A DNA stretch of 64,000 nt from Variovorax sp. PAMC 28711 (GTDB lineage: Bacteria > Pseudomonadota > Gammaproteobacteria > Burkholderiales > Burkholderiaceae_C), in assembly GCF_001577265.1 (NCBI RefSeq), contig NZ_CP014517.1, forward strand, positions 549,001-613,000, read 5' to 3'. Made by a program: the position numbers and the translations under genes. Numbering within the stretch: the stretch's first letter is position 1; the number at the start of each line of letters is the position of its first letter. Of the stretch, positions 16,064 to 24,887 are shown in pieces. A model generated the notes under the pieces. It was not told the DNA's origin. It made no database searches and was given only the letters and a program-made list of their open reading frames with translations.

Positions 16064-18463
16064 TCAGTCAGACTTGAGCGCCGTGATCCTCAGCCGCAGC
16101 GCGTTGCCGATCACCGACACCGAGCTGAGGCTCATCGCCACCGCGCCCACCATCGGCGACAGGAGCCAGCCCGTGAATGGAAACAGCACACCGGCCGCGA
16201 GGGGCACGCCGACCAGGTTGTAGACGAAGGCAAAACCCAGGTTCTGCTTCATGTTGGCGACCGTGGCGACCGACAAAGCCCGCGCCGTCGCGATGCCGCG
16301 CAGATCGCCTTTCACCAGGGTGAGCTGGGCACTGTTCATCGCCACGTCGGTGCCCGTGCCCATTGCGATGCCGACATCCGCTTTGGCCAATGCGGGCGCG
16401 TCGTTGATGCCGTCACCGGCCATCGCGACGATGCGCCCCTCTTTCTGCAGGCGTTCGACAAGTTGCAGTTTGTCCTGCGGCTTGACTTCGCCATGAACCT
16501 CGTCGATCCCCAGGCGCTTGCCGACAGCCTGAGCCGTGGTGAGCCCGTCGCCTGTAGCCATGATGATGCGAAGGCCGGACTTGCGAAGCATCGTGAGCGC
16601 CTCTTGCGTGCTGGCCTTCACCGGATCGGACACGGCGAGCAGCCCGGCCAGCTTGCCGTCTGCGGCCAGGTGCATCACGCTGGCACCTTGCGCGCGCAGT
16701 GCTTCGGCCTGGTCCGCCAGCGGCGCCACATCGATGCCCAACTGCTGCATCAACGTCGCGTTGCCGATCGCAAGGGACTTGCCGCCCACAACGCCCTTGA
16801 CCCCGATGCCCGACGCGGAGTCGAATTGTTCGGCTTTCTCCAGCGTCAGCTTGCGATCCCGCGCTGCATGGACGATGGCCGCGGCCAGCGGGTGCTCGCT
16901 GCCCTGGTCCAGAGAGGCCGCCAAACGCAACACCTCGTCTTCGCTGAAGCCATTGATTCCCACCGCCTGCTCGAAGGCCGGCTTGCCCTCGGTCAGCGTG
17001 CCGGTCTTGTCGACGATGAGGGTGTCGACCTTGCAAAGGTTTTCGATCGCGGCGGCATCGCGGAACAGCACGCCCTGCGTGGCGGCGCGACCGGTGGCGA
17101 CCATGATCGACATGGGCGTGGCCAGCCCCAGTGCGCAGGGGCAGGCAATGATCAGCACCGTGACGGCCGTGATCAGACCGTAGACCCAGCTCGGCTGCGG
17201 GCCGAAGACGCCCCATGCAAAAAAGGTCAGCAGTGCGATGCCCACGACCCCATAGACGAAGTACGCGGCCACCACATCCGCCATGCGCTGCATGGGCGCT
17301 TTGGAACGCTGGGCCTGCGCCACCATCTGGACGATCTGGGACAGTACTGTTGCCGACCCGACGTGTTCCGATCGCATCACCAAGGCACCGCTGGTGTTGA
17401 GCGTGGCGCCGATGAGTTTGTCGCCGATGCGCTTGGTCACTGGCACCGGCTCGCCGGTCAGCATCGATTCGTCGACCGCACTGCTGCCTTCCAGGACTAC
17501 ACCGTCGACCGGCACCTTCTCGCCGGGACGCACGCGCAGGCTGTCGCCTTCGTGCACATTGGCGAGCGGGATGTCTTCTTCGCTGCCGTCTGCTTTCACG
17601 CGGCGAGCCGTCTTGGGCGCCAGGCCGAGCAGGGACTTGATGGCTGCTGAGGTCTTCGAGCGCGCTTTCAATTCGAGCAGCTGCCCGAACAGCGTCAGCG
17701 AGATGATGACCACGGCCGCCTCGAAGTAGACCGCCACGCGTCCCATCGAGATGAAGGAGGCCGGAAAGACGCCAGGGGCCAGCGTCGCCACCACGCTGTA
17801 GACGAAGGCGGCACCCGTGCCCAGGCTGATCAGCGTCCACATGTTGGGGCTGCGGTTCATCACCGATTGCGCACCACGTACAAAGAACGGCCAGCCGGCC
17901 CAGAGCACGACGGGCAGAGACAGAACCAACTCGATCCAGCTCTGCGTGGCCATGTCGAACCAACCCAACGAGTGGCCGAACATGGAAAGCGACGCGACGA
18001 TGGCGGTCAGCGGCAGCGTCCACCAGAAGCGATGGGTGAAGGAGGCGAGCTCAGGGCTCTCATCGTCGTCGTCGAGCGTCGGCATGACGGGCTCCAGGGT
18101 CATGCCGCACTTCGGGCAGTTGCCTGGATGGTCCTGCCGGATCTCGGGGTGCATCGGACAGGTGTAGATCGCGGCTGCTGGCTGCGCATTCGACGGCGCA
18201 CTGGGGCCGGGCGTGGTGGCCGGCGCGTCGGGTCCAGTCATCTTGGCGATGTAGCGCGAGGGATCGGCTGCGAACTTCGATTGGCAGCCCGCACTGCAGA
18301 AGTAATACGGTCTGCCTTCATGCTCGGGACGGTGAGCGGCCTCCGCCGTCACGGCCATCCCGCAGACCGGGTCCTTCAGCTTCTCGGGTCCTTCGGGCGC
18401 ATCGTTGGCGCCGCCGGCCTTCTCTGGCTTCACATCGCGCCGGTGTTCCAAAAGTGTGCTCAT
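16064..18463 (-). CDS. copA: Copper/silver-translocating P1B-type ATPase with YHS and CxMHP metal-binding N-terminus
   Basis: The 799-residue pump has a YHS-type metal domain ([20 protein letters not shown]...[12 protein letters not shown], residues about 30-75), a second metal-binding module ([22 protein letters not shown], about 110-130), eight membrane helices, the CPC translocation motif (Cys441-Pro-Cys443), [11 protein letters not shown] with phosphorylated Asp485, and [12 protein letters not shown]. These features are those of Cu+/Ag+ exporters of the CopA/SilP type. It lies 159 bases after copZ on the same strand and is probably co-transcribed from the MerR-type promoter upstream of copZ. 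The gene symbol is by class. Confidence 0.93.
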   Translation of the reverse strand: MSTLLEHRRDVKPEKAGGANDAPEGPEKLKDPVCGMAVTAEAAHRPEHEGRPYYFCSAGCQSKFAADPSRYIAKMTGPDAPATTPGPSAPSNAQPAAAIYTCPMHPEIRQDHPGNCPKCGMTLEPVMPTLDDDDESPELASFTHRFWWTLPLTAIVASLSMFGHSLGWFDMATQSWIELVLSLPVVLWAGWPFFVRGAQSVMNRSPNMWTLISLGTGAAFVYSVVATLAPGVFPASFISMGRVAVYFEAAVVIISLTLFGQLLELKARSKTSAAIKSLLGLAPKTARRVKADGSEEDIPLANVHEGDSLRVRPGEKVPVDGVVLEGSSAVDESMLTGEPVPVTKRIGDKLIGATLNTSGALVMRSEHVGSATVLSQIVQMVAQAQRSKAPMQRMADVVAAYFVYGVVGIALLTFFAWGVFGPQPSWVYGLITAVTVLIIACPCALGLATPMSIMVATGRAATQGVLFRDAAAIENLCKVDTLIVDKTGTLTEGKPAFEQAVGINGFSEDEVLRLAASLDQGSEHPLAAAIVHAARDRKLTLEKAEQFDSASGIGVKGVVGGKSLAIGNATLMQQLGIDVAPLADQAEALRAQGASVMHLAADGKLAGLLAVSDPVKASTQEALTMLRKSGLRIIMATGDGLTTAQAVGKRLGIDEVHGEVKPQDKLQLVERLQKEGRIVAMAGDGINDAPALAKADVGIAMGTGTDVAMNSAQLTLVKGDLRGIATARALSVATVANMKQNLGFAFVYNLVGVPLAAGVLFPFTGWLLSPMVGAVAMSLSSVSVIGNALRLRITALKSD

Positions 18464-18622
18464 TGATCTGTCTTTCTGAATGTGCGCGTCGGTCCAGCGC
18501 TGCGTGATCCAAGAGGCTCGGTTTGTGAATGCGGTGCCGCTCACAGAGCTTTGCTTCTAGGCCTTGAGCTTTCATGCGTCTGTGCGCTGGCAAACCAACG
18601 CAACAGACCGTCAATGGAAAGA

Positions 18623-18883
18623 TCAGCCGCAGCAACAGCCGCTTCGCCGCATCCCGGTACCTGCCGTCTCCGGTTTGGCGACGGAATCGATTTCGATGGG
18701 TGGGTAGCCAGCTTCTTTGAGCGCAGCCTCGATGCTCGCGCTTTCCTGGTTGCTGTCGACCCGCACCGTCTTGTTCGGGAGGTCCACTTCAACCATCGCG
18801 CTGGCATCCAAGTTGTGGAGCGTCTGCGCAATACGGCTCGCGCAACCGCCGCAGGACATCGAAGGGATAAGGAACTCTTGCAT
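18623..18883 (-). CDS. copZ: CopZ-like heavy-metal-associated (HMA) copper chaperone
   Basis: The 86-residue protein is one HMA ferredoxin-like domain. MQEFLIPSMSCGGCASRIAQTL carries the MxCxxC copper site (Cys11, Cys14), and AALKEAGYPPIEI follows the usual second half. A non-standard tail of about 20 residues ends GCCCG, adding three cysteines that may bind more metal. The chosen ATG begins the domain; in-frame upstream codons lie over the promoter. It would deliver Cu(I) to the P-type ATPase encoded next. Confidence 0.9.
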   Translation of the reverse strand: MQEFLIPSMSCGGCASRIAQTLHNLDASAMVEVDLPNKTVRVDSNQESASIEAALKEAGYPPIEIDSVAKPETAGTGMRRSGCCCG

Positions 18884-18901
18884 GAGGAACTCCAAAAGTG
18901 A

Positions 18902-18939
18902 GAGACACAGTCTCATCCCTGACATCATGTGAAGGTCAA
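18902..18939 (-). promoter_or_regulatory. CueR/MerR-type promoter of copZ-copA
   Basis: On the minus strand a -35 TTGACC (18939-18934) is separated from a -10 GAGACT (18914-18909) by exactly 19 bases. The spacer begins TTCACATGATGTCAGGGAT, a degenerate form of the CueR operator. The overlong 19-base spacer is the hallmark of MerR-family activated promoters. It would start transcription about 20 bases before the copZ ATG. No MerR-family gene lies near, so the activator must act from elsewhere. Confidence 0.65.
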
Positions 18940-19435
18940 GCGCTGGCTGGACAAGACCGTTGGGAATGCCATTGGCTTTGACGCTATGCGCCGCTTGCGC
19001 GCCAGCGATTCGTCGGTTCCGACAGGGTCACTTCGATTCCAGATCCTTGATCGGCGCCTTCATCCAAAACACCTCGCCCACGGTGGCCTGGCTGCGCACC
19101 AACCAAAGCGCAGCCGCAAATACCACGACGCTCCCGATCAGGATCGCCGCGTTGGCACAGGGGTCGCCGCCCACAGGTCGACCATGGTTTCGGTCCGACG
19201 GAGCCCAAACCTGACCGGCTGCTCCTCGCCGAAAGCGAAAGTCAACGGTGGGCGCTTCCGCGTCGGCAATGGACTGACGGCGGTCGATCACGAGGCGAAC
19301 TCGCGACGGCAGCCTTCCAGCCACCAGTGGCCGTTCAACGCAGCGCAGCAGCACATCCCAAAGCCGCCCATGAGCCTTGTCGCCGGTCAACGGTGCAGAC
19401 GTGGCGGTACCGAGCCTCCATCCGCGTGCCCGACG
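18940..19435. other. Gap of about 500 bases without a supported gene
   Basis: Between the copZ promoter and the amidohydrolase operator I find no gene that I can support. A minus-strand frame ending at 19028 has a hydrophobic stretch (AAILIGSVVVFAAALWLV) followed by a short polar tail, which looks like a one-helix membrane protein. It lacks a convincing start codon or ribosome site and may be the remnant of a longer gene. Other open frames on both strands have unlikely composition. Confidence 0.35.
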
Positions 19436-19454
19436 GCATAAGTACCGCTTATGC
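19436..19454. promoter_or_regulatory. Dyad operator with LysR-type T-N11-A box
   Basis: The 19-base sequence GCATAAGTACCGCTTATGC is a perfect inverted repeat (7-base arms, 5-base centre) and contains ATAAG-N5-CTTAT, that is, T-N11-A, the consensus geometry of LysR-type regulator boxes. It lies 72 bases before the amidohydrolase start, at the distance expected for a regulatory binding site of that promoter. The LysR-type gene just downstream of the two structural genes is the likely binder. Confidence 0.65.
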
Positions 19455-19526
19455 AAACACAACGCCTGAAGACTGACGAAACCGCGGGGGGTTTTGGATA
19501 CTTGGCCGAACGCCATACGCATCCGA

Positions 19527-20351
19527 ATGACATCCTCCCTTTCTCACAGCGAGCACCCCGTCCGCGCAGTCGACAGTCATGCACACGTCTTCCGCCGCGA
19601 CCTGAGATTTGCCGAGGGCCGGCGGCATTCTCCCGACTTCGATGCACTGCTCGCGGACTACGTCGGGCTGCTGGACGCGAACGGGGTCTCGCACGCGCTC
19701 CTGATTCAGCCGAGCTTCCTTGGAACCGACAACACCTTCCTGCTTGCCGCGCTGGATGCGTGCCCTGATCGCTTGCGCGGGGTCGCAGTCATCGACCCGT
19801 CATTCACCGAGGCCGACCTGCGTCGATTCGCAAGTCGAGGGGTCTGCGGCATCCGCCTGAACCTCATTGGTGCTGCAGTACGCGATTTTTCCAGCGATGC
19901 CTGGACAGCTTTGCTCGAGTGCGTCCGAGTGCTGGGGTGGCATGTGGAGGTTCACATCGAGCTGGCCGAACTGCCTCCGGTGGGTCAGGCGGTAATTGAC
20001 AGCGGCTGTCCGCTCGTCGTCGATCATTTCGGGCGGCCGGCTGCAGATGACGCTGCAAGCCGGACCTGGCTGATGAGTGCGGCAAAGACGGGCCACGTTT
20101 GGGTCAAGCTCTCTGCCGCGTATCGCAACTGGCCGCCCTCGACGGCGGACAAGGCCGCCGCCGCTGCCGCCGAACTGCTCGACGCATTCGGTCCCGAGCG
20201 CCTGTTGTGGGGCAGCGACTGGCCACACACCCAGCATCGCGAACTCGCTTCATTTCCATCCACCCTCGCGGCCCTGCACGCCTGGGTGCCCGACGCCGCA
20301 GTGCGGCACACCATCCTTGTCGACACGCCCCGTCGCTTATTCAAATTTTAA
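19527..20351 (+). CDS. Amidohydrolase, COG3618/LigI-type TIM-barrel hydrolase
   Basis: The 274-residue protein has the metal-dependent hydrolase pattern VDSHAHVF (HxH) at about residue 16, an LVVDHFGRP strand-end histidine near residue 170 and LLWGSDWPHTQ with the catalytic Asp near residue 232. This is the lactonase-like branch that includes 2-pyrone-4,6-dicarboxylate lactonase. It opens a lactone or hydrolyses a related carboxylic ester in a catabolic pathway. The gene is followed after 11 bases by a TTT receptor gene, which suggests that the substrate or a precursor is a carboxylate brought in by that receptor. An ATG 11 codons upstream is possible but has no leader advantage. Confidence 0.85.
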   Translation: MTSSLSHSEHPVRAVDSHAHVFRRDLRFAEGRRHSPDFDALLADYVGLLDANGVSHALLIQPSFLGTDNTFLLAALDACPDRLRGVAVIDPSFTEADLRRFASRGVCGIRLNLIGAAVRDFSSDAWTALLECVRVLGWHVEVHIELAELPPVGQAVIDSGCPLVVDHFGRPAADDAASRTWLMSAAKTGHVWVKLSAAYRNWPPSTADKAAAAAAELLDAFGPERLLWGSDWPHTQHRELASFPSTLAALHAWVPDAAVRHTILVDTPRRLFKF

Positions 20352-20362
20352 AGGAGACAACA

Positions 20363-21346
20363 ATGACCCCATCTCAGACTTATCGCCCTCTGCGCCTCAT
20401 TGGCTTCGCGGCCACGTGCCTGTTTGCATCCAGCTGCGTCATGGCCCAGGCATGGCCCTCCAAGCCGATTAAGCTGGTCGTGAGCTATCCGCCCGGAGGC
20501 ACGGTCGACGCGGTCGCGCGCGTCATCGCACCTCGATTGTCTGAACGCTTGAAGCAACCCGTGGTGGTGGACAACCGGGCCGGCGCCGGCGGCGCCATTG
20601 GCGGCGATGCCGTCGCGAAGGCCCCCGGCGATGGCTACACTTTTCTCCTAGACGCATCCAACCACGCACAGAACCCTGCGCTGCGCAGCAAAATGCCATT
20701 CGACACCCTGCGCGACCTGACGCCGGTGTCGCTGCTCGTCAAGGTTCCGAACGTCCTGGTGGTCACGCCATCCACGTCCTATCGAAGCGTGAAGGATGTG
20801 CTTGCTCAGGCCAAGGCGAAGCCCGGCGAGATCAATTTCGCATCCTCCGGCAACGGCTCGGCGCAGCACCTCGCCGGCGAGCTGTTCCAGACGATGGGTG
20901 CTGTGCGCATGACGCATGTGGCATACAAAGGCGGTGGTCCGGCATTGACCGACGTTATGGCAGGCCAGGTGCCCGTGTTCTTTGCGAGCCTTGCTTCCAG
21001 TCTTCCGTACATCCAGAGCGACAAGCTCCGGGCGATCGCAGTGACGGGCAAAGCACGATCGCCGGTGTTGCCACAACTGCCCACCGTGGCGGAATCTGGC
21101 TTGCCAGGCTACGAGGTCTATGAATGGAACGCCATCTTCGCGCCTGGTGGCACACCCCCAGCAGTGATAGAACGTCTCTCAACCGAGTTGGCCGCTGTCG
21201 TGCAGGAGCCCGCCGTGAAGAGCCGCCTGGAAGCCATGGGTGCCGAAGTGATCGGATCCGGGAGTGCGGAACTGGATCGCTTCCGTCGCACCGAAATTGA
21301 CAAGTGGACGAAACTCGCAAAAGACAACAAGATCAGCCTTGACTGA
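20363..21346 (+). CDS. Tripartite tricarboxylate transporter (Bug-type) substrate-binding protein
   Basis: The 327-residue protein has a signal peptide (cleavage after VMAQA near residue 29) and the Bug signature: WPSKPIKLVVSYPPGGTVDAVAR, then VVVDNRAGAGGAIGGDAVAKAPGDGYTFLL and LPTVAESGLPGYEVYEWNAIFAPGGTP. These receptors bind organic acids in the periplasm. A strong ribosome site (AAGGAG) precedes the ATG. No TctA/TctB membrane subunits are in the window, so it must share them with another system or act as a sensor. It is co-transcribed with the amidohydrolase. Confidence 0.93.
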   Translation: MTPSQTYRPLRLIGFAATCLFASSCVMAQAWPSKPIKLVVSYPPGGTVDAVARVIAPRLSERLKQPVVVDNRAGAGGAIGGDAVAKAPGDGYTFLLDASNHAQNPALRSKMPFDTLRDLTPVSLLVKVPNVLVVTPSTSYRSVKDVLAQAKAKPGEINFASSGNGSAQHLAGELFQTMGAVRMTHVAYKGGGPALTDVMAGQVPVFFASLASSLPYIQSDKLRAIAVTGKARSPVLPQLPTVAESGLPGYEVYEWNAIFAPGGTPPAVIERLSTELAAVVQEPAVKSRLEAMGAEVIGSGSAELDRFRRTEIDKWTKLAKDNKISLD

Positions 21347-21353
21347 GATCTGC

Positions 21354-22244
21354 TCAGGTGCCGCGTTTGTCAAGAAGCGCTGCGAAGGAATCTGCGAAAC
21401 CTGGCCTTGATCGCACGCGCCACATGGCGGCAAGTTCGTACGACGGCAGACCATCACCGTCTCTCACCTCTGCATAGCGCACTCCGTCATGGTGCAAGGC
21501 GCGCACGGACTGCGGGAGCAACGACCATCCCAGACCTGCAGCCACGGCGGCGAGCACCGTCAAAGTACGATTGGCTTCCTGCGTCACGCTCACATGATGT
21601 CCGGCGCTGCGAATCGCGCTGAGCATCTCGTTTCGAAGGCCCGACACCTGGTTCTCTGGGAACCACACCAGCCCGTGCTGTGCCAGTTCGGCCAACGAGA
21701 CGCGCCCATCGTCTGCCAGCTTGAACGCGGAAGGAAGCGCTGCCACCATGCCTTCCGCACCGAGTTTGAGTTCGTGAACCTTGGCGTTGACCGAAACAGG
21801 CGGATGGAGAAGCGCGACGTCGATGTGACCGCGCTCCAACGCCTCGACCTGCTCGGCGTTGTTCATCTCCCGCAGGCGGAATTTGACTTCGGGATAAAGG
21901 GCTCTGAATCCCCGGAGCGCTCGCGGCAGCACTTCGTACAAAGCATGCGACACGAAGCTGATGGTTAATTCGCCACCCGTGCCGGTGCCTATGGAACGAG
22001 CACGGGCCAGCGCAACGTCGCCATAAGCCAAGCTCGCACGCACGTCGTCGATGATGGCGTGCCCTGCATCGGTCAATGTGGCTCCTCGCCGCGAGCGGAC
22101 GAAGAGCCGGGTGCCGATTTCCGCTTCAAGTCGATTGACGGTCTGCGTCAGTGCGGGCTGTGCCAGACCCAGAATCTCTGCAGCGCGGGTCAAGCTCCCG
22201 CTGTCGGCAATCGCGACGACGCAGCGCATTTGCCGTGTATCCAT
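21354..22244 (-). CDS. LysR-family transcriptional regulator
   Basis: The 296-residue product has the N-terminal winged helix-turn-helix (MDTRQMRCVVAIADSGSLTRAAEILGLAQPALTQTVNRLEAEIGTRLF) and a C-terminal periplasmic-binding-like effector domain beginning GELTISFVSHALYEVLPRALRGF. It is convergent with the TTT receptor gene (seven bases between stops). The dyad T-N11-A box lies before the amidohydrolase gene, not beside lysR, so this regulator probably acts at the far end of the two-gene operon. Its effector is presumably the substrate or product of the amidohydrolase. Confidence 0.92.
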   Translation of the reverse strand: MDTRQMRCVVAIADSGSLTRAAEILGLAQPALTQTVNRLEAEIGTRLFVRSRRGATLTDAGHAIIDDVRASLAYGDVALARARSIGTGTGGELTISFVSHALYEVLPRALRGFRALYPEVKFRLREMNNAEQVEALERGHIDVALLHPPVSVNAKVHELKLGAEGMVAALPSAFKLADDGRVSLAELAQHGLVWFPENQVSGLRNEMLSAIRSAGHHVSVTQEANRTLTVLAAVAAGLGWSLLPQSVRALHHDGVRYAEVRDGDGLPSYELAAMWRVRSRPGFADSFAALLDKRGT

Positions 22245-22579
22245 TGAAGAATTATCAGTGCCGCGCTGCTTTTTTCCCCGCGCAACTCAGTACATAGGGC
22301 AGAGAAACAGGTGCAAAAGCCAAAAGTTGAGTTTCATTGAGGCGCCGCTTCGGAGCGATGTGTACTTCCGCTTGTGGACCACAAAGCGGACATTTCAAGC
22401 GCGAACTTGAACGGCAGCTACCGCTGCACAGCGGTCGCTCACGCCGCATCTCGATGAGCGGCTTTAGGCATACGCGGCCATTCAGAGAAGCAGCGCCTTC
22501 CCGTTTCATCGGTGCCTGTGCACGCTCCTCTGCGCCCACCCACGATCAGGCCGGCGCAGCGACCCAGAGCCCTCGCCTT
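22245..22579. other. Gap of about 335 bases without a supported gene
   Basis: Nothing coding is supported between the lysR start and the stop of the acyl-CoA ligase gene. An imperfect hairpin (CCGCTTGTGG at 22368-22377 and CCACAAAGCGG at 22379-22389) is the only visible structure. The base composition is slightly less GC-rich than the flanks. The left part must hold the lysR promoter. The short open frames present have no ribosome site and resemble no family that I know. Confidence 0.4.
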
Positions 22580-24274
22580 TCAGCCCGCCTTCTCCTCCGC
22601 CTCCTGCAGAAACCGCCACATCACCTTGCCGCTACCACTCTTGGGCAGCGAGTCGACGAACTGCACCTTGCGCGGGATCTTGTAGACCGCCATGTTCTCG
22701 CGGCACCAGTCGATGATGTCCTGCTCGGTCGTGTCCTTGTGGGTCGGGCGCAGCACGACCACGGCCTTGACCGATTCGCCGCGGTAGGCGTCTTTCATCG
22801 AAATGATGCAGGCCTCCTGGATCGCGGGGTGGCGGAACATCAGCAGCTCGACCTCGGCGGGCCACACCTTGAAGCCGCTCGCGTTGATCATCCGCTTGAG
22901 CCGGTCGGTCATGAAGAAGTAGCCGTCTTCGTCCACGCGACCCATGTCGCCGGTGCGGAAGAAGCGCTTGCCTTCGAACTCGACAAAGGCGGCGGCCGTG
23001 GCGTCGGGCCGCTTCCAGTAGCCCTGAAAAACCTCGGGGCCGTGCGTGATGATTTCGCCGGATTCGCCCATCGGCAATTCCTTCAGCGTGTCGGGGTCGA
23101 CCACGCGTGAATCGGTGCTCATGTAGGGAATGCCGAGGCACTGCTGCTTCGGGTTTTCATACGGGTTGGCGTGCGACGGCGCGGCCGTCTCGGTGAGGCC
23201 GTAGCCCTCGAGGTACTTCAGGCCGTACTGCTCGAGCAGGCGCTGCGCGATGGCTTGCGGCATCGCGGCGCCGCCACCGCCGATGTAGGTGAGGCTGCTG
23301 AGGTCGTAGCTCGCGAAGTTCGGGCTCGCGAGCAGGTCGATCACCATGGTCGGGATGTTGGTCCAGCTCGTCACCTTCCAGCGTGAGATGAGACGGCCCG
23401 CCACGTCGCGGTCCCAGCGCGGCATGATGACCAGCGTGCCGCCGAACACGATCGACGTGTGCATCATGCTCACCGTGCCGGTGATGTGGAACATCGGCAC
23501 GACCGCCAGCACCACCGCCTCGGACGAGCCCAGGCCCCAGAGGTGGCCGGCGAAGGCGTTGTGGTTCAGGCTCGAATGGTTGTGGATGCAGCCCTTGGGC
23601 AGGCCGGTGGTGCCGCTGGTGTACGGCAGCAACGCCATGTCGTTCGCGCCGACCACGTGCTCGGGCGGCGCGTGGCCGGCGTTGAGCGCGTCGGTCCACG
23701 CCATGGTCTTTCCGCCATCCAGTTGCGGCATCGGATGGCGGGTCAGCAGCCAGTCGCGCCAGGCCGCAGCGGGCGCTTCGTCGCCGCTCACCCCGGCGTC
23801 GAAGGTGTCGGTGAACTGGGTGACGATCAGGTGCGCCAGCCGGTCTTGTGGCGCCAGCGCATTGCTGGCCTTGGCGAGTTCGTGCGCGAGGTCGCCGGTG
23901 GTGATGGCCACCTTGGCATCCGGATCGGTGATGTAGTGCTTGAGCTCCTCGGCCCGGTTCATCGGGTTGACGGGCACGACGACCGCATTGGCGCGCAGGA
24001 TCGCGAAATGCGCGATCACGAGCTGCGGGCAGTTCTGCATGTCGAGCACCACGCGGTCGCCGCGCTGCACGCCCAACGCGTGCAACGTGCCGGCCAGCCG
24101 CTCGGTCTGCGCCAGGAAATCGCGGTAGGTGATGACGGTGCCGAAGAAAACGAGGGCAGCCTTGTCGGGAAAGCGCGCCGCGCTGGTGGCGAGGTTGTGC
24201 CAGAGCGAGGTGGCAGGGACGGTGATCGAATGCGGAAGGCGCTTTGGCCAGAACTTGTAATGCGGGCGGTCCAT
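22580..24274 (-). CDS. Long-chain acyl-CoA ligase family (AMP-binding) enzyme
   Basis: The 564-residue protein carries the ANL-superfamily motifs in order: LLPYTSGTTGLPKGCIH (P-loop-like, about residue 200), YGLTETAAP (about 350), FFRTGDMGRVDEDGYFFMTDRLKRMINASGFKVWPAEVE (hinge, about 440-480) and the C-terminal catalytic lysine in LPKSGSGKVMWRFL. It activates a carboxylic acid as the acyl-AMP and then the CoA thioester. Substrate preference (fatty or aromatic acid) cannot be read. The gene stands alone, divergent from osmC-like. The ATG at MDRPHYKFWPKRL begins the conserved region. Confidence 0.9.
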   Translation of the reverse strand: MDRPHYKFWPKRLPHSITVPATSLWHNLATSAARFPDKAALVFFGTVITYRDFLAQTERLAGTLHALGVQRGDRVVLDMQNCPQLVIAHFAILRANAVVVPVNPMNRAEELKHYITDPDAKVAITTGDLAHELAKASNALAPQDRLAHLIVTQFTDTFDAGVSGDEAPAAAWRDWLLTRHPMPQLDGGKTMAWTDALNAGHAPPEHVVGANDMALLPYTSGTTGLPKGCIHNHSSLNHNAFAGHLWGLGSSEAVVLAVVPMFHITGTVSMMHTSIVFGGTLVIMPRWDRDVAGRLISRWKVTSWTNIPTMVIDLLASPNFASYDLSSLTYIGGGGAAMPQAIAQRLLEQYGLKYLEGYGLTETAAPSHANPYENPKQQCLGIPYMSTDSRVVDPDTLKELPMGESGEIITHGPEVFQGYWKRPDATAAAFVEFEGKRFFRTGDMGRVDEDGYFFMTDRLKRMINASGFKVWPAEVELLMFRHPAIQEACIISMKDAYRGESVKAVVVLRPTHKDTTEQDIIDWCRENMAVYKIPRKVQFVDSLPKSGSGKVMWRFLQEAEEKAG

Positions 24275-24445
24275 GGTTCTTTCGGTCGGTCTCGGGAAGG
24301 CGGTCAGCCTAAGCCGCACAACCTGACTGCCCAATCGGGGAAGCCCGGGCCGAGTCACCTTGGCGACGTAGCCGACGGCCGACAGACACGGTCGCTTCGC
24401 TGCCGTAGCCTGAGACGCTTCATCCACCACTTCGAAGGAATACCC

Positions 24446-24886
24446 ATGGCAGCCGACAAGCACGCAAGCGTTCACTGGGAAGGCGCCGGCAAGACCGGCA
24501 AGGGCAAAATCAGCACCGAAACCGGCGCTCTCAAAAGCTACCCTTACGGCTTTGCAAGCCGCTTCGAAGACGACAAGCGCGGCACCAATCCGGAAGAGAT
24601 CGTCGGCGCTGCGCATGCCGCCTGTCTGACGATGGCATTTGCCTTCGCGCTCGAAGCCGCAGGCCTGGCGGCCACGTCCATCGACACCAAAGCGGCCGTG
24701 CGACTGGCCAAGGACGGCGCCGGCTTCAAGATCGACCGCATTCAGCTCGAACTCGATGCCGCCGTGCCGGGCCTGGACGAAGCCAAGTTTCAGGAAATCG
24801 CCAAGGGGGCCAAGGAAGGCTGCCCGTTGTCGAAGGCGCTCGCCAGCGTGCCCGAGATCACGCTGAAGGCCACGCTCAAGTCCTGA
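24446..24886 (+). CDS. OsmC-family hydroperoxide reductase
   Basis: The 146-residue protein has the OsmC features: an N-terminal HWEGAGKTGKGKISTETG beta-hairpin and the two redox cysteines in AHAACLTMAFAFALE (about Cys58) and GCPLSKALASVP (about Cys126). It reduces organic hydroperoxides with a thiol partner. The length matches OsmC rather than Ohr, and the alternating TETGALKSYPYGFASRFEDDK loop is also of the OsmC subgroup. Its stop is separated by a single base from the stop of the convergent SnoaL-like gene. Confidence 0.92.
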   Translation: MAADKHASVHWEGAGKTGKGKISTETGALKSYPYGFASRFEDDKRGTNPEEIVGAAHAACLTMAFAFALEAAGLAATSIDTKAAVRLAKDGAGFKIDRIQLELDAAVPGLDEAKFQEIAKGAKEGCPLSKALASVPEITLKATLKS

Positions 24887-24887
24887 G

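Noticed and set aside
22255..22539. Minus-strand frame of 94 codons in the gap before the acyl-CoA ligase gene
   Set aside because: No ribosome site, no recognisable domain, and an unusual Arg/Ser/Leu composition without membrane or signal features.
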